Source: Symbiodinium natans
Taxonomy: Eukaryota; Sar; Dinophyceae; Suessiales; Symbiodiniaceae
Assembly: GCA_905221605.1 (NCBI GenBank)
Contig: CAJNDS010000069.1
Span: forward strand, 612,001 to 676,000
Direction: 5' to 3'
DNA: 64,000 nt
The position numbers and the translations under genes were made by a program. The notes under the pieces are model-generated. The model ran no database searches, had not been told where the DNA came from, and saw only the letters and a list, made by a program, of their open reading frames with translations. Within the stretch, counting starts at the first letter, position 1. Every line of letters starts with the position of its first letter. Below are positions 23,931 to 34,340 of this stretch, piece after piece.

Positions 23931-24446
23931 CTGTCGCGCAAAGGGCTTTAGGGTTTAGGGTTTACGGTTTAGGGTCCATAGAGTCTAGAGTTTGTCTACT
24001 TCGTGTTGTGCAGGTTACAAGTCATTCGCGTGGGTTTTGGGGGAGCTCATAATTAAGCCATGTCTGCGGCACATCGTCGCTGAGTCTACTCGCACATCAG
24101 GTGTGCGCATCTCGAGTAGTTTCCCCTTCAGCTGGGTAGGGCATGTCATCCCTCTCCCACTACCTTTCAATCGCAAAAGCTACTTATTTGTGGGCTCTTA
24201 CTGCGTAACCTCTTATAGGATTATTAAGTACATGTGGCCGTGGAGCCTGACCTGCAGGTGAGATCAGCAGCTGTTGCTCTGAGATTAGGGCTTCGGGCCC
24301 TAAACCCTAAACTCTAAAACCCTAGACCCTAAAACCCCAAAAACCCTACCCGACACCCTAAACCCTAAGCCCTAAACCCTTAATCCTCAACCCTTAACCC
24401 TAAACCCTTGCCGCAAACTTTCCTCGAACCAGAGGCATCCCACCTG

Positions 24447-24478
24447 CTGCGTATTCCGGGCACGGATGGCCTTGGAAA
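24447..24478 (-). CDS. Exon-like stretch AIRARNTQQ
   Basis: Short minus-strand stretch between TCCAAG|G and CAG|GT, upstream of the first secure exon of the ubiquitin-like gene. May be one of its earlier exons; phase is compatible with 0. Too short to be sure. Confidence 0.3.
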
Positions 24479-25781
24479 GGCTTTGGAGGCTTCGCACTTA
24501 CCCTAAACTGACCCTAAACCCTAAACCACCTTAAAAAAGGCCGGAAACCCCCAAAAGCCTAAAACCCGAAAGGCTTAAACCCTTTACCCCCCCCCCCCCC
24601 AAAAAAAAAAAAAAACGACCTAAATGCCTGAAACCTTTAAACCCTGAAGCCGTTCCATGCTACAGTTTGACCAAGAACTAGCCCTTTAAGGGCACCCAAG
24701 TCTCGATGTCCAAAGTCCCACATCTCCACGTCTAAACTGCCAGAATGCCCACAAAGAGAACGTTGTGTATGTAGGCGGAGCGGTGAGAGCGCGAGGGTCC
24801 TCGCAGCTGATCGCCCGCAGCATCGCAATCCTTGGTGCGCCAGTCACAGTCAGAGTGGCGAGCTGCCAGTCAGTTGTGACTTCCTTGCAATGCAGCTGGT
24901 CGGTGAAGGTCAGCTCCGGCAGCGGATAGGAAGTAAAGGCGGACAAAGACCGCCCACCTCGGTAGGCGGCCATTGGCTGCCATCTGCGAGCTGCCAGTTG
25001 CATTGCCTGCGCATGCCGCTTTCCGCCAGCACGCGACGCACAGCAGACCTCGCTGCAGAGGGAATCCATTTCCGGCGAGCAGTCGTGTTGGAGCGTTCAG
25101 GGTTTTCGGGTCTTTAGGGTTTTGAGGGGCGTTCTAGGGTTTAGGGTTCTAGAGTGTTAGGGTTGAGGGTGGTGGTGGGGTTTAGAGATGAGTCTTTGCC
25201 ATACTGATATACTACTGCCCCTTCTACAGGGTTCAGGGTTTAGGGTGTCGAAACCCTATAAACCCTAAACCCTCTGAACCCTAAACCCCCCCAAAGAATC
25301 CCGCATTGGGGCTTCCAGATTCCCTGGGAAGCAGGCAAAACGCTGTGGCGTGGCCGGGGGTGGCGTGTTCTCCTGTCATCCCAGGGGCTTTGGGCTGAGG
25401 ATGATCGGGCTATGACCTGCGATGAAAAAGTCGATGGTCACTTCGCAAAACTATGGTCCCTATTATAAGGCCCCTGTTATGAGGCGGCCTATTCTTTCCC
25501 AAAACTGGACCATCGTTTGGAGGACTGACCAAGGGCTTAATTATTAATTCGGGGTTGACTTATGGGCTTCTTGGCTTGTCGTGGCCTGCTTAGCTTGCTG
25601 GCGCATCGGCTCATTGGTTGAAGCGCAATAGCCAACCAACTTTGCGAGCACAACGTAAGGTCGGAAACAACCTCACGCAAATGAACCCTGAACCCTAGGC
25701 TCTAAACCCTAAACCCTAAACCCTAAACCCTAAACCCCAAACCCTAGGTAAACCCTAAACTCGAACCCTCGCCCCACTTGC

Positions 25782-25825
25782 CTTGGCAGCGGCCGGTGCC
25801 TCTTTCGCCGGCGCCACACCGGGAG
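25782..25825 (-). CDS. Ala/Pro/Lys-rich exon
   Basis: Encodes PGVAPAKEAPAAAK between a TTTGCAG acceptor and an AAG|GC donor. Resembles the linker exons at 27802-27885 and 28136-28168, and may belong to the same protein. Confidence 0.45.
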
Positions 25826-25867
25826 CTGCAAAGAGGGCTTAACATGGCAATAACCCTGTATTCCTTC

Positions 25868-26012
25868 GGTTTAGGGTTTAGGGTTTAGGGTTTAGGGTTT
25901 AGGGTTCAGGGTTTAGGGTTTAGGGTTTAGGGTTTAGGGTTTAGGGTTTAGGGTTTACGGTTTAGGGGTTTAGGGTTTAGGGTTTGGGGTTTGGGGTTTA
26001 GGGTTTAGGGGT
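25868..26012 (+). repeat. (TTTAGGG)n interstitial array
   Basis: About 20 units with scattered single-base variants, starting about 40 bp right of the exon 25782-25825. Confidence 0.95.
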
Positions 26013-26840
26013 ATTCCTTCGCGTAGCTTCATGGTCCCTGAATATGGGCCCTCTTTGGGGTACCCTAAACCTGCATACCGAAACGCTAGTCCTTTAGGAT
26101 TCAGGGCGTTTGACCTCTGCAACCCCGAAATTGGGGGTTTTCGGCTTTAGGCTTGACAAGTCAGGGTGTTGGGCTTTCTACCAAGACACCAATCCCACGA
26201 TTTAAGGCTTTCGGTCTTCACGACTTAGTGATTTTTGGTTTTGGGGTTTGGGGTTCCTTTGGGGTTTCAGGTTTGCAGGTTTCTTTTGAGCCCTCTGGGT
26301 ATTTGGGTTTGGTTGCGAGCTGTGTTAGGCGGGAGAGGTCAGGAAAGAGCTTTGGGATGGGGCTGGTGCAGGGTCAGGGAATTGTTGGCTTACTGTGGAA
26401 CAGTTTACCCAAAGCGAAACATTTCGGGTCCTCTACGTAGGGTCCCGCGGGTTTGGACAAATTATGTCCATGCTGTCTTTGCAGGCACTCTTTTGCCTCA
26501 GCCCTGCAAATCCCACCGCCTTGCAAACTGGAAAATGCTTGAGGTTAGGTTGCTCTCCGTTCTGTGTACAATTGACACTTGAACTGAAGATGGCTAAGTC
26601 TAAGTCGAACATGGAGATCGCGGGGTTCATTAGAATACTTACCAGTTCTTCGTAGGGAATTAGGGAACCAGGATGCAGATACCATGTATGTATATATATA
26701 TAGGTGCACATATATATATATATACATATATCATATTATATATTTGTGTATAGAGCGAGGATGAAAGGTACCCAGCTTCCTGATTCCCCTATTCAGAACT
26801 AACAAAGAACAGAGGAGAACTCTGCGCCTGTCGATTTCAC

Positions 26841-26888
26841 CGCAGGGACGGCCCGCTTCCGTAGGCCTTCCTCCTCGGCGTTCTTTGC
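26841..26888 (-). CDS. Exon AKNAEEEGLRKRAVPA
   Basis: A CTCAAG|G acceptor and GCG|GT donor bracket 16 codons of charged, helix-favouring sequence. Other donors inside the stretch are possible. Function unknown. Confidence 0.4.
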
Positions 26889-27801
26889 CTTGAGAACACC
26901 AGACTCTGCCCCACCCCCCCTCGCCCCGCCAGGCAAGCGAGGGTTTAAGGTTTGTGGAGTTTCGGTTTAGGGAGTCAGAGAGGTTAGAGAGTTTAGGGAG
27001 TTTGGGGAGTTTAGGAAGTTGAGAGATGTTAGGGAGCTTAGGGCCGCTTAGGGTGCTTTTTGACACACTGGCCCTGAAGCCTGAATCAGAAAGGGTTCAG
27101 GGTTCATAGGTTCCAGAGTAAGCCAGGATGAACAAGGCACTTGTCGGGGGTTTAAGTACGGTCACAAGGGAAACCTTAAACCCTACCCTAAACCTTAAGC
27201 TAAGCTCTAAACCCGAAACCTTTGCCCTGGGTTCTGAAGTTGCAAGAGCTGGGGGGGAGGGGGTGGGGAGTTCATGCCAATCAGGGTCCCGATTTCTGTT
27301 ACAAGGCACCCCCTAAACCCTAAGCCCGATATATCAATATGCTGTTTAGGATCCCCACCTAGAAGAACACTCACCGTCTTCTGTGCCAGAGAAGCCTCCT
27401 AGGCACTACCGTGACGAAAGAGGACGTAGGGAGAAGCATACCCACATAGCGGCTCACGGGATCGGGTACCCCAAGGGGCCATGCTGTGCGGGTCTTGATG
27501 CTTGCGTTTAGATCCGAAGCCTCAGATCCCAAACCCAACAAGCCCCCCCCCCCCCCCCCCCGCCAAGACCTTCTTCCTACGGTTCTTAGTAGGGAATGAT
27601 GGAATCAGGTACCATGTATCCTCATCAAGGTTTGTGGGGTTTAGGGCAGATATAGGGTTTGGAAATAGGGGGTAGGGTTTGCTGCAGTTTGATTCGGGTT
27701 TGGGGTTTAGGGATTCTGATTTGGAGTTTCGGGTTTGAGAGTTACTAGTTATTGAGTCGGAGGGTTGAGAGCTTAAAGACTTCAACCCCATATCGATGCA
27801 C

Positions 27802-27885
27802 CTCCGCTGGCTTTGCAGCTGCAGGTTTGTCTGCCACGGGCTTCTCCACTGCAGGCTTCTCTGCAACAGGCTTCTCTGGGGCGGC
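27802..27885 (-). CDS. Exon with imperfect EKPVA/EKPA repeats
   Basis: Twenty-eight codons composed of Ala, Pro, Lys, Glu and Val with about four imperfect copies of (V/A)xxKPA, between CGCAG|G and GAG|GT. It joins in phase 0 to the exon at 28136-28168. Such repeats form flexible or histone-tail-like linkers. The parent gene is not resolved. Confidence 0.55.
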
Positions 27886-28135
27886 CTGCGGCCAGAGTTT
27901 CGGGTTTAGTTTTCAAGGTTTTAAGCTTTGAGTTTAGCTGCAGCCTAGCCGATCTTTCGGGCCCAATCATGGTCCATGTGCCTGAAATTGGGCCACTGCC
28001 TCACACTCCACACCATTCTCAAGACTCGTGATCCTATTGTCATCCTTGTTTCAATGACGCTCCTTACGGTCATTATCCCTAAACCCTAAACCCTAAACCC
28101 GAAACCCTAAACCCTGAACCCTGAACCCTGCACGC

Positions 28136-28168
28136 CTGCGGAGGCTTGGGCGCCTTGGCCGCAGGGGC
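28136..28168 (-). CDS. Exon APAAKAPKPPQ
   Basis: Eleven codons between CGGAG|G and CAG|GC, phase 0, immediately upstream (in transcription) of the KPA-repeat exon. Confidence 0.5.
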
Positions 28169-28820
28169 CTCCGAGCCGCATCACCGCCCACAGCAGAAAT
28201 TGGATCCGGGGCTTATTTCGAGGATTTGAGGTTTAGGGTTTAGGGTTCAGGGTTTAGGGCCCGGGGTTGTTCAGGTTTTAGACGTGCTGGGCTAGAGACT
28301 TGAAGATCTGCTTGTGCGGGAGCGTAGCTTCTGCCGATCCCGCACAGCAAACTCGCCACAAGAAACTCTGCAAGATCGGCCCCGGGAGGCCCCGCAGCTG
28401 GAGAGTTGCGAAGTTTCTTGAGGGTACAAGTGTAGATGTCTTGTTTAGTGGAATTTCCCTAGGCCCTAGGCCCTCAACCCTAGAAAACCCTAAACCCTAC
28501 ACTCAAAAACCCTGAACCCTAGACCTTGAAAATCAAAACCCGAAGCCCTAAACCCTAGAGAACCTAAAAAGCCCCAAAGCCTCAGAGCTCCGGACCTGAA
28601 ATCTGCCAAGTCGCTATGGGGATGATAATTCTGAAGAACCCCGAACACTGTATTCCTACAATGTCTTATGGTAGAATATTTTTGGAATCTACCCAAACAT
28701 CAACCTTGAATTCCTGAACCCTACCAAGTCCTAAACTCTAATTAGGGTTTCGGGTTTAAGCTTTCACCCTAAACCCTTAACTCCAAAACCCTCATGTCGG
28801 GTTCAGGGTTAGGCCTCAGC

Positions 28821-28874
28821 CTCCGCAGCCGTTTGGGCACGGGTTTCTGCAGGCTGCTGGCTGGACATGGACGC
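28821..28874 (-). CDS. Exon SMSSQQPAETRAQTAAE
   Basis: Eighteen codons between CTAG|G and GAG|GC, with TTTAGGG repeats immediately to the right in the plus strand. Polar, low-complexity product; parent gene unknown. A second frame is also open, so the reading frame is not certain. Confidence 0.4.
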
Positions 28875-28878
28875 CTAG

Positions 28879-29282
28879 TGGTTTAGGGTTTAGGGTTTAG
28901 GGTTTAGGGTTTAGGGTTTAGGGTTTAGGGTTTAGGGTTTAGGGTTGGGTTTAGGGGCTTGTTGGGCTTCTGTTTTGGAGGGTCTAGGGGCTTCAGCAGG
29001 GCTGTGGCTGTGATGTTGTGGGTTTTGCCTTTAGGCTAACCCTAAACCCTAAACCCTAAACCCTAAACCCTAAACCCTAAACCCTAAACCCTAAACCCTA
29101 AACTATGGCCCAGCATCCTCAAGTCTCGATGTGGCAGCATTTAGGCCCTAGTTCCCTAAACCTTGGAACCCTGGAGCTCGGGGTCCCTGGTTAATTAGGG
29201 TTTAGGGTTTAGGGTTTAGGGTTTAGGGTTTAGGGTTTAGGGTTTAGGGTTTAGGGTTTAGGGTTTAGGGTTTGGGGTTCAG
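28879..29282. repeat. Three telomere-like arrays of alternating orientation
   Basis: TTTAGGG at about 28879-28945, CCCTAAA at about 29037-29103 and TTTAGGG at about 29198-29282. They invert twice within 400 bp and could form hairpins. Confidence 0.95.
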
Positions 29283-29403
29283 GGGCCCCAAACCTTCACC
29301 GTCAACCCAGAGAAGTGACCAACAAACCCCTACACCGCCTGAACTCGGCATGCCTCCAAACTGAGAGCCCAAAACTCTCAAACCTCGAACCCCAACCTCA
29401 TAC

Positions 29404-29493
29404 CCCACCAACCGTCCGCAATAGGGACTATAATTGGGAGGTACTGTACCATAATCCCTATTAAGGAGGGTTAGTATAACGGGGAACATCCCA
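29404..29493. mobile_element. MITE-like element A, diverged copy
   Basis: The right end (TTAGTATAACGGGGAACATCCC) and interior (CATAATCCCTATTAAGGA) match family A; the left end is degraded. Confidence 0.6.
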
Positions 29494-29986
29494 ACCTGAA
29501 GCTCTAATCATCCAAGACTCCAAATCTCCTCCCGTCCTCAACAACAAACTGAAACACAAAGGCCCCCTCAAACCTAAAACCTGAATACACAAACCCTACC
29601 CAAGGCAAAGAACTGAGCCGTACTGAACACCAGTTGCAAAATGTGCACGAATGGGTTCGAGAAACTCATGCATAAAAACATGCCACGCAGCACGGTAGCT
29701 GCACAACCTAGTGAAGGCCCTGAGCCTAAACCCTAAAACCCTGATCCCTAAACCCCTAAAACCCCCTAAACCTTACATCCTCAACCCCTGAACCCTCAAA
29801 ACCTCAGACCCTAAACCCCTAACAATGAACTGCTAACCCCCCCCCCAATCCCTAAACCCCCAGTCCCTAACCCCCCAATCCCTAAACCCTCAACCCCTAA
29901 ACCCTAAACCCTAACCCTAAACCCTAAACCCTAAACCCTAAACCCCTAAACCATAAACCCCAAAATAGCTGGTGCCCCTGCAAGGC

Positions 29987-30174
29987 CTGGAGGGCCTCGA
30001 GGCGCTTCCGCCGCAACTCCTGTGGCGGGGTGTGGGTTCTTGTTGGGAGGATTTTGTTTTCAGTTTTTGTTGGGAGGGGGGGGGGGGTTGGGTTTCTTTC
30101 GGGTGTTGTTTTTGTTTCTTTGTTAGGCTCTCCCACTGTTGGCGCTCGAATGCCGCAGCGCGCGCCACCGCGGC
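29987..30174 (-). CDS. Two helical exons, unknown protein
   Basis: Exon 30129-30174 (AAVARAAAFERQQWE, acceptor ACAAG|G, donor A|GC) and exon 29987-30019 (ELRRKRLEALQ in one frame; acceptor CACAG|G, donor CAG|GC). The frame continuing the first exon's phase would instead read VAAEAPRGPP in the second. Charged alanine-rich helices; no family recognised. Confidence 0.45.
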
Positions 30175-30289
30175 CTTGTAGCCCAAGCAACTCAGATCGA
30201 CACATTCAAAATCGGCCAAGGGACTGTACAGGGTAGGGTTTGGGGCCATAAGCCCTACAAGCCCCCCCTGCCTAGGGCTTTCATGTCAC

Positions 30290-31200
30290 CACGCCCGCAT
30301 GCGTCCGAAGTGCACTCTACTCTCAGTTCGAACCTGCGCAGCAAATCTGCCTAGCCAATGTCCCGTCCTTCGCCGGACAAGGCCTCCCCTGCCAAGGTAC
30401 GACCGAGGTCTGCCTCAGTCCTATGGGCATAGCCCCCAGCAGGCACAACAGCCCCTGGACACGTTGGCCAGAAGGGCAGGTACCATGAATGAATGGCGTG
30501 CCACCCAAGAGCGATCGTCTAAGTACTGTGGCCCCCGGCACCTCGACCCGGATATTGGCCAGCCCCGCATCCGGCCAACGGTGCGCAGGGATTGCAAGTC
30601 GGTGCGGCAGACTCCCTGTAGGTAGGGCTACCCAAGCGTCACGCACATCATGCAGCAACCCAGCAGGCCAGTTCCAAGCAGTCCCCTTGTCGTGTATTTG
30701 CACAGCAAATACGGGAGTTTCCGATGAATGGGGCTACATTATTGGGGTCCATGGGGGTCCGTATTAGAAGGGGATCCTATTCTTTTGGGGTCTACAGTAG
30801 GGGTCCCTTGTATCGTAAGGCAGCAAGCCAGCTGGCCAAAGCGGAGATCCAGCCCGTTTAGTTAAACACAAGCTGATTGCGATGTGCAGGAGGCGGAAAG
30901 CCCTTGTGAAGCAAACGACGTCGATATCCTGCTGAAGACGGCGAAGGTGATGATCAACGATGAACGAGGACGTCCGCCAGTGCCGGCATGGATGCCCTTG
31001 CACAGCGCTTACACCGGTGAGAGCGCCAAGATGTGGCGTACTTGCAGAAGTGCTGTACACCTCCTATGCTGAGCTCGTCCATGCTCTACCGTTCCACTGC
31101 ATCAAATCACAAAGCCCCGATGACCCGGAGTCCTCTGGGTCGGGTTTGGCCACGGCAGCAGCAGCACCTGCACCCAGGGCCGCTGGGCGTGGCAATTCAA
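30290..31200. other. Repeat-free kilobase with several overlapping open frames
   Basis: No telomere-like repeats over 900 bp. Open frames exist on both strands (for example plus-strand NDVDILLKTAKVMINDERGR near 30,920-30,980). No family recognised, so coding strand and product remain undecided. Confidence 0.35.
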
Positions 31201-31844
31201 GGGGTTTTGCTTTTTTTTTTTGGGGAGGGGGAGGGATTCAAAAAAAATTCGGGGGAGTCTGGACTGCAGAAAGGATTGCGCCCTAAACCCTAACCCTGAA
31301 CTCTAAACCCTAAAGGACTTTGGGCGTTTCAGGTGACAAGCGCTGGCCCTGAAGCTCCAAGGATCTAAGTACCTCACCTATAGGTTTAGGGTTTCGGGGT
31401 TAGGGTTTTAGGGTTTAGGATTTATGGTTGGAGGTTAGGGTGTAGGGTTTGGGGTCTGGGCTTGGAAAGAATATCATGGACACGGCTGCCTGAACCCTGG
31501 CTAACCCTCAACCCTCAACCCTAAACCCCAAACCTCTACTTGAAACCTTATCACTCGTCCGAAGGTTCAGAAGGCCAACATGATGCGGGTAGTTCTCAAA
31601 TTTGTGGGTCCGTTTTGGGGGTCCTCATAACGAGGTGCCGTGCTACATTTTGACCCGAACAAGGGACCCTAGTTTTTGCACACTACCCCCCACTACCCAC
31701 ATCTATACATATATATATATATATATACATATCGTCTGTGTCGCCGTGTCAAGTCCCCCCCATGGTATCCCCCCGAAAATCCTAAACCCTAAACCTAGAC
31801 CCTACCCACGCCAACCACAGGGGAAACGGGGGGTTACCATACCT

Positions 31845-32065
31845 ATTTTGTAAATTGTAAACCTCGTTTAGGTTCATGTATTGAAAAACTGAAGAAAGAC
31901 ATTGATGAAAATATTAATTCAACATTTAATCATTTACATGTAGTAAAATTTAAAAAATTTGAACAAGAAATAGAAAAATAAATATTGAAAATATTGCTAA
32001 ATATAAATTAGCTGGTTCATTTGTTCCTGCTACAGAAGCAGAAATTGAAATATCAGGTTTATAAC
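31845..32065 (+). other. AT-rich island with coding-like sequence
   Basis: About 75-80% A+T, in strong contrast to the flanks. The plus strand reads KLKKDIDENINSTFNHLHVV and, after a one-base frame shift, NIAKYKLAGSFVPATEAEI. Codons end mostly in A or T. The source is unknown; it could be a fragment of an organellar, bacterial or viral gene. Confidence 0.45.
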
Positions 32066-32296
32066 CGTACCGTCGGGGGGGCGGGGGGGACTGGGCGACA
32101 CTGCACCATATATACATACATATATATATATTAGGCATCACATTATAGAGCTCTTTTTTGTATGTTTTACATTGGGGGCAACTCGATGTGTGTCTACGTG
32201 ACCATGATGGAAGATGGAGGGTCTTGCGCTGCTACGCCTAAACCCCTGAACCCCTGAACCCTGAACCCTAGGCTAGACCTTGAACCCTTCCCGAGC

Positions 32297-32356
32297 CTGC
32301 AGAAGACTGTTGGGCTCCGCTGTTGGACCAAAACCACCAGCCTGCGACTGTTGAGG
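32297..32356 (-). CDS. Exon PQQSQAGGFGPTAEPNSLLQ
   Basis: Twenty codons in phase 0 between CTGAG and CAG|GC. Gln/Gly/Pro-rich. Lies just downstream of the tail-anchored protein's stop, so it probably belongs to the next gene. Confidence 0.45.
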
Positions 32357-32813
32357 CTCAGGGCTTCAAGGGTTCGGGGTTTAGTGCTTGGGGTTTAGGG
32401 CTTAAGGGTTTTGCTTTTGGGGTTTTAGGGTTTGCCTGTAGGGTTTTTAGGGCGTAGGGTTGTATCTATATATATATATACATATATGGTGTTCACTATG
32501 AGTTGGTGTCGGGTTCTCAAATACACAGGGTCTTGGAAGCTTAGCTTGAAAGCCCAGTTGGGATTAGGTCTCAAAGGTTTAGGCCAAGGTGGGGCGCAAG
32601 TGTTGCTTGGGATTCTTATAGGCTTTGCGCTTTGGGGGTTTAGGCAAGACCACCCCAAACCAATGGGGATCTGCGGGCGAGCAGCTTGAGTTCAGCTGAT
32701 TTTTTTCTCAGCGCATAATATAATTTGTAGAATAACTTAGAGTCTAAACGGTGAGCTGAGGAGATGCCAAGGATTTAGGGGTTTAGGTTTGAGGGCTTTG
32801 AAATTTTCAGGGC

Positions 32814-33702
32814 TCAAAGCCGAAACGGTGGAAAAATTCTACGCAAGATGCCTGCAGCCAACAGGGCTGCCAGCAGCACAAATGGAAGGAGGCTGGCCCC
32901 TTCCTGGCATGCTCTGGGGTTTGGAGGTGTAGGCTTTGGGGATCTTCTTCTGCACTCCCGCTGTGTCAAATCCATGAGGGCAAACGGTTTGGCCCGGTTT
33001 GGCTGTTACAAGGTTGGCTTTGAAACACCCCTCTGATATGAGCAAAGGAACATGAAATCCCCAGGCCTGCTAGGTTTAGCGTGTAGCATCGAGGGTCCAG
33101 AGCTTCGAGTTGCATCTGGATCTCTACGTTTGCCTCGGTGACAGAGTCACGGTTGAGGGTTGATGTTTAGAGTTTAGGGTTTCCTGCCTAGACACTACGG
33201 CTCAAATCCCCGTGCTGAGCCGGAATCCGATATCACCGACCCGAAGACCTGAAATACCCGAAAGCGCTGCATTCGACAATTGCCCGAAACTTGTTTTGCT
33301 ATCCTACCTACCCTGAACCCTCACCTTAGAAGTCTCCGGCAAGTGCCTCTACAATTCGGCGTTTGAGAGGTTTGGGGGTCTTAGGGCCTAAAGCCTCTTG
33401 GCGGTCTTAGGGGGTTGGTAGAAGGCTGTGAGGGAATGCGGCGAATTGCTTTGCCCAAATTCAAGAACTCCCAACCCAAGGCCACGAATCCCAGAACCTC
33501 CAAAACCCGTAATTATGCAATACCACTCAAATAGTTGTAGGTTATGCTAAGGATGCGTTGTCTGATTCAGAGAATCCTATCTTAAGGAGTAAAAGATACA
33601 CGAAGGAGTCTTAAATACGATTCAGGGAAGCTTCCTTCATCCAAAGCAGGTTTTGGAGGTTTGGGGCCTCCTCCGGCGGCATCGCGCCCACGTCCATGCC
33701 GC
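32814..33702 (-). CDS. 3' end of a tail-anchored membrane protein gene (3 exons)
   Basis: Exons 33668-33702 (GMDVGAMPPEE), 33104-33133 (ANVEIQMQLE) and 32814-32903 (EGASLLPFVLLAALLAAGIL then RRIFPPFRL and TGA). Phases agree (0/0), donors are GC, acceptors GAG|G, GAG|G and CAG|G. The last exon is a clear transmembrane helix followed by basic residues and the C-terminus. That is the layout of a tail-anchored protein of the ER, mitochondrial or plastid envelope. The upstream part was not identified; an exon-like stretch at 34224-34340 is a candidate but its phase does not fit directly. Confidence 0.55.
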
Positions 33703-33764
33703 CTCGTGGGTGTAGGGTGTTTTTTGTTGTTAGGTTTTGGGGTTCAAGGCGGTTTAAGGATATT

Positions 33765-33815
33765 TAGGTTTATATATACAGATACATATATAAATATAAA
33801 TATAAATATATATAT

Positions 33816-33856
<41 letters not shown>

Positions 33857-33880
33857 TTATTTATTTATTTAGTTATATGT
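33765..33880. repeat. TA/TATA-rich microsatellite
   Basis: (TA)n and (TTTA)n over about 110 bp. Shorter (TA)n tracts lie near 190-214, 14373-14402, 26690-26745, 31700-31732, 32105-32132, 32466-32487, 35620-35665 and 41625-41663. Confidence 0.9.
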
Positions 33881-34032
33881 GTATACAGGTTGTCTTAGAG
33901 ATGATTTTAGAGGTTGCTACTGGGCTGTTTTCTAGGTCTTCTAGGGTTGCTCAGGGCTTCTTGGGAGTTTTTAGGGGCCTCGGAACTTGAAAGGTCTGTT
34001 TCTGAGTCGACTCCCGAAACACACCATACCAG

Positions 34033-34063
<31 letters not shown>

Positions 34064-34223
34064 AAAAAAAAACAAGTGGTGCCTTCCTCCATTGCTGCGG
34101 CGGGCGGAAGAGGGCAGCAAGAAAAGCAAGAAAGAGAGGTGCGGGAGGGGGGGGGTGGGTGGGTTTGGGCTTAGGGTTTGGGGTGTAGGGTTTGGGGTTG
34201 TTGTAAGTTCTGGTGTCTATAAC

Positions 34224-34340
34224 CTGCTCGGCTGGCTCGGAGTGCATCGTGACAATGGTGGTCCGCATGTCAACGTAACTTGGGTAACCGTCAATCCTAG
34301 TGATCAAGAGAGGACTGTTTGGGGCTGTGAGTGACTGCAT
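34224..34340 (-). CDS. Exon-like open stretch, unknown protein
   Basis: The minus strand reads LLITRIDGYPSYVDMRTTIV and then TMHSEPAEQ, followed by a CAG|GT donor. GC3 and composition look like the verified exons nearby. No family recognised. It could belong to the gene that ends at 32814 if an intermediate exon exists. Confidence 0.4.

Noticed and set aside
24686-25117. A gene at 24.7-25.1 kb
   Set aside because: Frames are open on both strands and more than one phase, so no coding strand can be chosen.
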